A stretch of 64,000 nucleotides of DNA from Algoriphagus aestuariicola (GTDB lineage: Bacteria > Bacteroidota > Bacteroidia > Cytophagales > Cyclobacteriaceae). The position numbers were made by a program, and so were the translations under genes. The stretch is taken from contig NZ_JAFKCW010000002.1 in NCBI RefSeq assembly GCF_017254835.1, positions 372,001 through 436,000 on the forward strand, given 5' to 3'. The notes under the pieces were generated by a model. That model ran no database searches. It was not told the DNA's origin and saw only the letters and a program-made list of their open reading frames with translations. Shown piece by piece: positions 61,738-64,000 of this stretch (positions are counted from its first letter, which is position 1; the number at the start of each line of letters is the position of its first letter).

Positions 61738-62919
61738 ATGCCACCAAAACTTACTTTTTTCAACCTCAATTTTTTTCTTCTCTGCGTAAGCTCATTCCTG
61801 TTTTTCTCGAGCTTCAATATGATCATACCAGAACTACCCGCTTACCTAACCTCGCTCGGAGGAGAGGAATACAAGGGCTTGATCATCGCACTGTTTACCC
61901 TTTCGGCGGGGCTTTCCAGGCCGTTCAGCGGCAAATTGGCTGACAAAGTCGGCCGAAAACCAGTCATGATGGTCGGAGCGTCAGTTTGCTTCATAGTCGG
62001 GCTGCTCTACCCTATTCTCTCCTTTGTTTCCGGATTTTTGTTTCTAAGATTCGTTCATGGATTCTCCACAGGTTTCACGCCTACGGGCATCGCGGCGTAC
62101 GTGGCAGACATCGTTCCCTTCCAAAAACGCGGGGAAGCGATGGGGATTCAATCCCTATTCAGCTCTCTTGGGATGGCGGCAGGTCCTGCTATCGGAGGCT
62201 GGATCGCAAGCGTCTCGACTATCGACACGGTATTTTATTGCTCCGCTTTCACTTCCATTTTTTCCATTTTGATCTTGATCAGGTTGAAGGAGTCCGTGAT
62301 AGAAAAACATCCCATGTCCATTGGCCTATTCAAACTCAAACGCGATGAAATCATTGAACCACGTGTTCTCCTACCATCGATCATCCTATTTCTTTCGGTT
62401 TTTTCATTTGGCGTACTGCTTACCATCATCCCAGACTTCTCTTCCCATTTAGGAGTGAAAAACAAAGGGCTGTTCTTTTCAGTCTTCACTATCTCCTCTC
62501 TGGGAATCAGGCTACTCGCGGGAAAAACGTCTGACCGATATGGAAGAGTGGCAGTGATGAGGGTTGCCCTATTTTTCTTGATCTTGGCTATGACCTCTTT
62601 AGCATTCTCTGAAAGCAAATTCATGCTCCTATTCTCTGGAGTGATCTTCGGAGCCGCAGTCGGAATGTACAGCCCGACAGTAACCGCTTGGGTGGTAGAC
62701 AGATCCTTGGATCAATTTCGCGGCCGGGCGCTTGCCACGATGTATATTTTCTCCGAAAGCGGCATTGGCTTCGGCGCATTGATCTCAGGATGGCTTTTTG
62801 CAAATGATCCGAACAATTTCAGAACGGTCTTCCTCACGTCCGGATCAATCGCTTCCCTAGCTTTCCTAGCCCTAATCTTTATCAAAAGAGATCGAAAAAC
62901 CTACCTTCCGCCTCAGTAG
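61738..62919 (+). CDS. MFS transporter
   Basis: A 393-residue transporter of the major facilitator superfamily with twelve predicted membrane helices. The loop 2-3 signature is SGKLADKVGRKPVMM, and the matching loop 8-9 is AGKTSDRYGRVAVM. The substrate is unknown; it could be a drug, sugar or metabolite. The start lies 10 bp after the prfB terminator, leaving no room for a promoter between. The 3' end overlaps the convergent M24 gene by 7 bp. Confidence 0.88.
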   Translation: MPPKLTFFNLNFFLLCVSSFLFFSSFNMIIPELPAYLTSLGGEEYKGLIIALFTLSAGLSRPFSGKLADKVGRKPVMMVGASVCFIVGLLYPILSFVSGFLFLRFVHGFSTGFTPTGIAAYVADIVPFQKRGEAMGIQSLFSSLGMAAGPAIGGWIASVSTIDTVFYCSAFTSIFSILILIRLKESVIEKHPMSIGLFKLKRDEIIEPRVLLPSIILFLSVFSFGVLLTIIPDFSSHLGVKNKGLFFSVFTISSLGIRLLAGKTSDRYGRVAVMRVALFFLILAMTSLAFSESKFMLLFSGVIFGAAVGMYSPTVTAWVVDRSLDQFRGRALATMYIFSESGIGFGALISGWLFANDPNNFRTVFLTSGSIASLAFLALIFIKRDRKTYLPPQ

Positions 62920-64000
62920 CCGAGATAATTGCTCGCTCGGGGAATTGCCAAAATCGACTTTTGCCGTCCATTGTAATAGGTCACTTTATTGCCATCGAAA
63001 AATGCTCCCTCCTCCAACATCACTCTGACGTCCTTATTCCACTCTTTGACAAAAACAACCGCATTCAATTCGATCGCATAGCCCGTATTGGCATGGAGCG
63101 GAAAATCGCCCGCTCCGGGAGTATCTCCTTGATTGTCCCACATTCCTATGGTCGGGCCCGCCGAATGCCCATAAAACCCTAGCGGGTGGGTATAAATGCT
63201 CCCTCTGATCCCCTCGGACTCCATTTGGCTCCTCGAAGCCCTGAGAATCTCATTTCCTGTTTTTCCGGCCACATAGTTGGAGGTCAAGATATCCTGAAGT
63301 CGGTTACCGACCGCAAGAGCGTTCTGCAAGTAGGCAGGCACTTCCAATTCCCCAGCCTTTAACACATAAGCTAGCTCTTGGGTGTCCGTATTCAGCCTTA
63401 GGTAGGTGATTCCAAAATCGATATGGAGTAGATCGCCCGGCATGATAACCTGTTCATCTGGCCGAACAGCGAAGGAACGGCTTGCCTCCTCGGAAGCTGG
63501 ATCTGGCCGCTGGATATCCACGGTGGGGTGAAACCAAGTATCAAGTTTCATCTCCGCGATTTTCTCCCGGTAAAACCAAACGACGTCTTCAGTGGTGGTC
63601 ACTCCTGGGGTAATCACCCTATCGGAGAGGCCCTCCGCGATTATATAGTGCGCCAACTCTTGGATATGCTTGTAAACAGCCATCTCAGCGGGAATCCTAG
63701 TCTCCAGCCATCTCACTGCTAAAGTTTGCGCGGAGACCACCTTTGACCTATACTCCTCCGAGAGGTTGAGCATAAACTCCTCATGGTCGAAATGAGTCAA
63801 TCCGTCCGCGTGACCATAGTCCTGGGCAAAATTGAGCCCGATCTTCTTGGGATTCTTGGAGGCAATCACATCCATCAGCGCCTTCCATTGGTCGGGCTGA
63901 GATTCTGGATCCCAAGCCCTTTTGAACGACTTGCCTACATCATATCTAGCAATGGCAAAAGTCTCCACTTTGGCATTGGGGCTTGGCTGGTACATCACCA
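62913..64000 (-). CDS. M24 family metallopeptidase (Xaa-Pro peptidase-like), 5' end missing
   Basis: At least 362 residues of a pita-bread-fold peptidase. The metal ligands fit the family: Asp in HIDFGITYL, His in GFYGHSAGPTIGMWD, and Glu in VMLEEGAFFD near the end. The reading frame is open to the right edge, so the true start is outside. The GTG and ATG near 63995 look internal. It is probably an exported or cytoplasmic aminopeptidase; the N-terminal domain is needed to tell. It overlaps the MFS gene tail to tail by 7 bp. Confidence 0.83.
   Translation of the reverse strand, partial: VMYQPSPNAKVETFAIARYDVGKSFKRAWDPESQPDQWKALMDVIASKNPKKIGLNFAQDYGHADGLTHFDHEEFMLNLSEEYRSKVVSAQTLAVRWLETRIPAEMAVYKHIQELAHYIIAEGLSDRVITPGVTTTEDVVWFYREKIAEMKLDTWFHPTVDIQRPDPASEEASRSFAVRPDEQVIMPGDLLHIDFGITYLRLNTDTQELAYVLKAGELEVPAYLQNALAVGNRLQDILTSNYVAGKTGNEILRASRSQMESEGIRGSIYTHPLGFYGHSAGPTIGMWDNQGDTPGAGDFPLHANTGYAIELNAVVFVKEWNKDVRVMLEEGAFFDGNKVTYYNGRQKSILAIPRASNYLGY

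Noticed and set aside
1-64000. CRISPR arrays, prophage, insertion sequences, tRNA or rRNA genes
   Set aside because: None is visible: no regularly spaced repeats of CRISPR size, no transposase or integrase frames, and no cloverleaf-like sequence recognised by eye. A dedicated scan would be needed to exclude a degenerate tRNA.

Overview
The window is a 64 kb, gene-dense chromosomal segment from a member of the Bacteroidota, most likely order Cytophagales (Cyclobacteriaceae-like). The signs are a SusC-style TonB-dependent receptor paired with a DUF4249 lipoprotein, a BatB/BatC aerotolerance pair, an M56 peptidase fused to a TonB C-terminal domain, a DUF3109 protein, a split cobalamin methionine synthase, and promoter candidates of the Bacteroidota TTG-N20-TAnnTTTG type. 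Shine-Dalgarno sequences are weak throughout, so the AGGAGG inside prfB stands out. There is no rRNA, tRNA, CRISPR array, transposase, integrase or phage gene. Most of it is core or household sequence.

Layout. 1-3.2 kb: the 3' end of menA, a two-domain universal stress protein, a SUI1-like factor, a DUF3109 protein and a beta-carbonic anhydrase. 3.4-8.3 kb: a secreted sugar-catabolism pair (Gfo/Idh/MocA oxidoreductase and DUF1080 hydrolase) and a large M14 peptidase. 8.4-11.5 kb: a BlaI-M56 pair followed by two more genes, the last three all carrying the same TonB C-terminal module. 11.7-13.2 kb: an arsenic cluster (arsR, DUF6428, LMW phosphatase/arsenate reductase) with two copies of one operator and no efflux pump. 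13.3-16.5 kb: TonB receptor and DUF4249. 16.7-18.9 kb: BatB and two TPR proteins. 19-25.7 kb: thiolase, ApbE, a MORN-repeat protein, then purC-STAS-rnz-queuosine precursor transporter. 26-30.2 kb: DEAD-box helicase, rsmE, a MerR regulator overlapping dprA. 30.2-36.1 kb: HMG-CoA lyase, then metH1-metH2-metF under a SAM-I riboswitch.

36.2-45.3 kb: an outer-membrane protein, a multi-PAS hybrid histidine kinase, a YbjQ protein, a DUF819 transporter with a small ferredoxin, a CoA-type NUDIX hydrolase and a lipoprotein. 45.7-51.7 kb: aceK, leucyl aminopeptidase, a TIGR02757 protein, a membrane protein and a LysM protein. 51.9-57.4 kb: NfeD/ClpP-class protease, truncated hemoglobin, plsC, gatC and a large TPR membrane protein. 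57.5-64 kb: an ABC ATPase, a cobalamin adenosyltransferase, ilvE, a small exported protein, prfB with its programmed +1 frameshift, an MFS transporter and a partial M24 peptidase.

The parts that go beyond routine annotation are non-coding. Five gene 3' ends carry short degenerate tandem repeats (7-bp or 16-bp period). At three of them the repeat itself supplies the stop codon and places stops in all three frames. Others are a SAM-I riboswitch with its -7 box in the right place, duplicated ArsR operators, a perfect 12-bp inverted repeat that ends at the start codon of the TonB receptor, and a SoxR-box-like palindrome upstream of a cysteine-free MerR gene.
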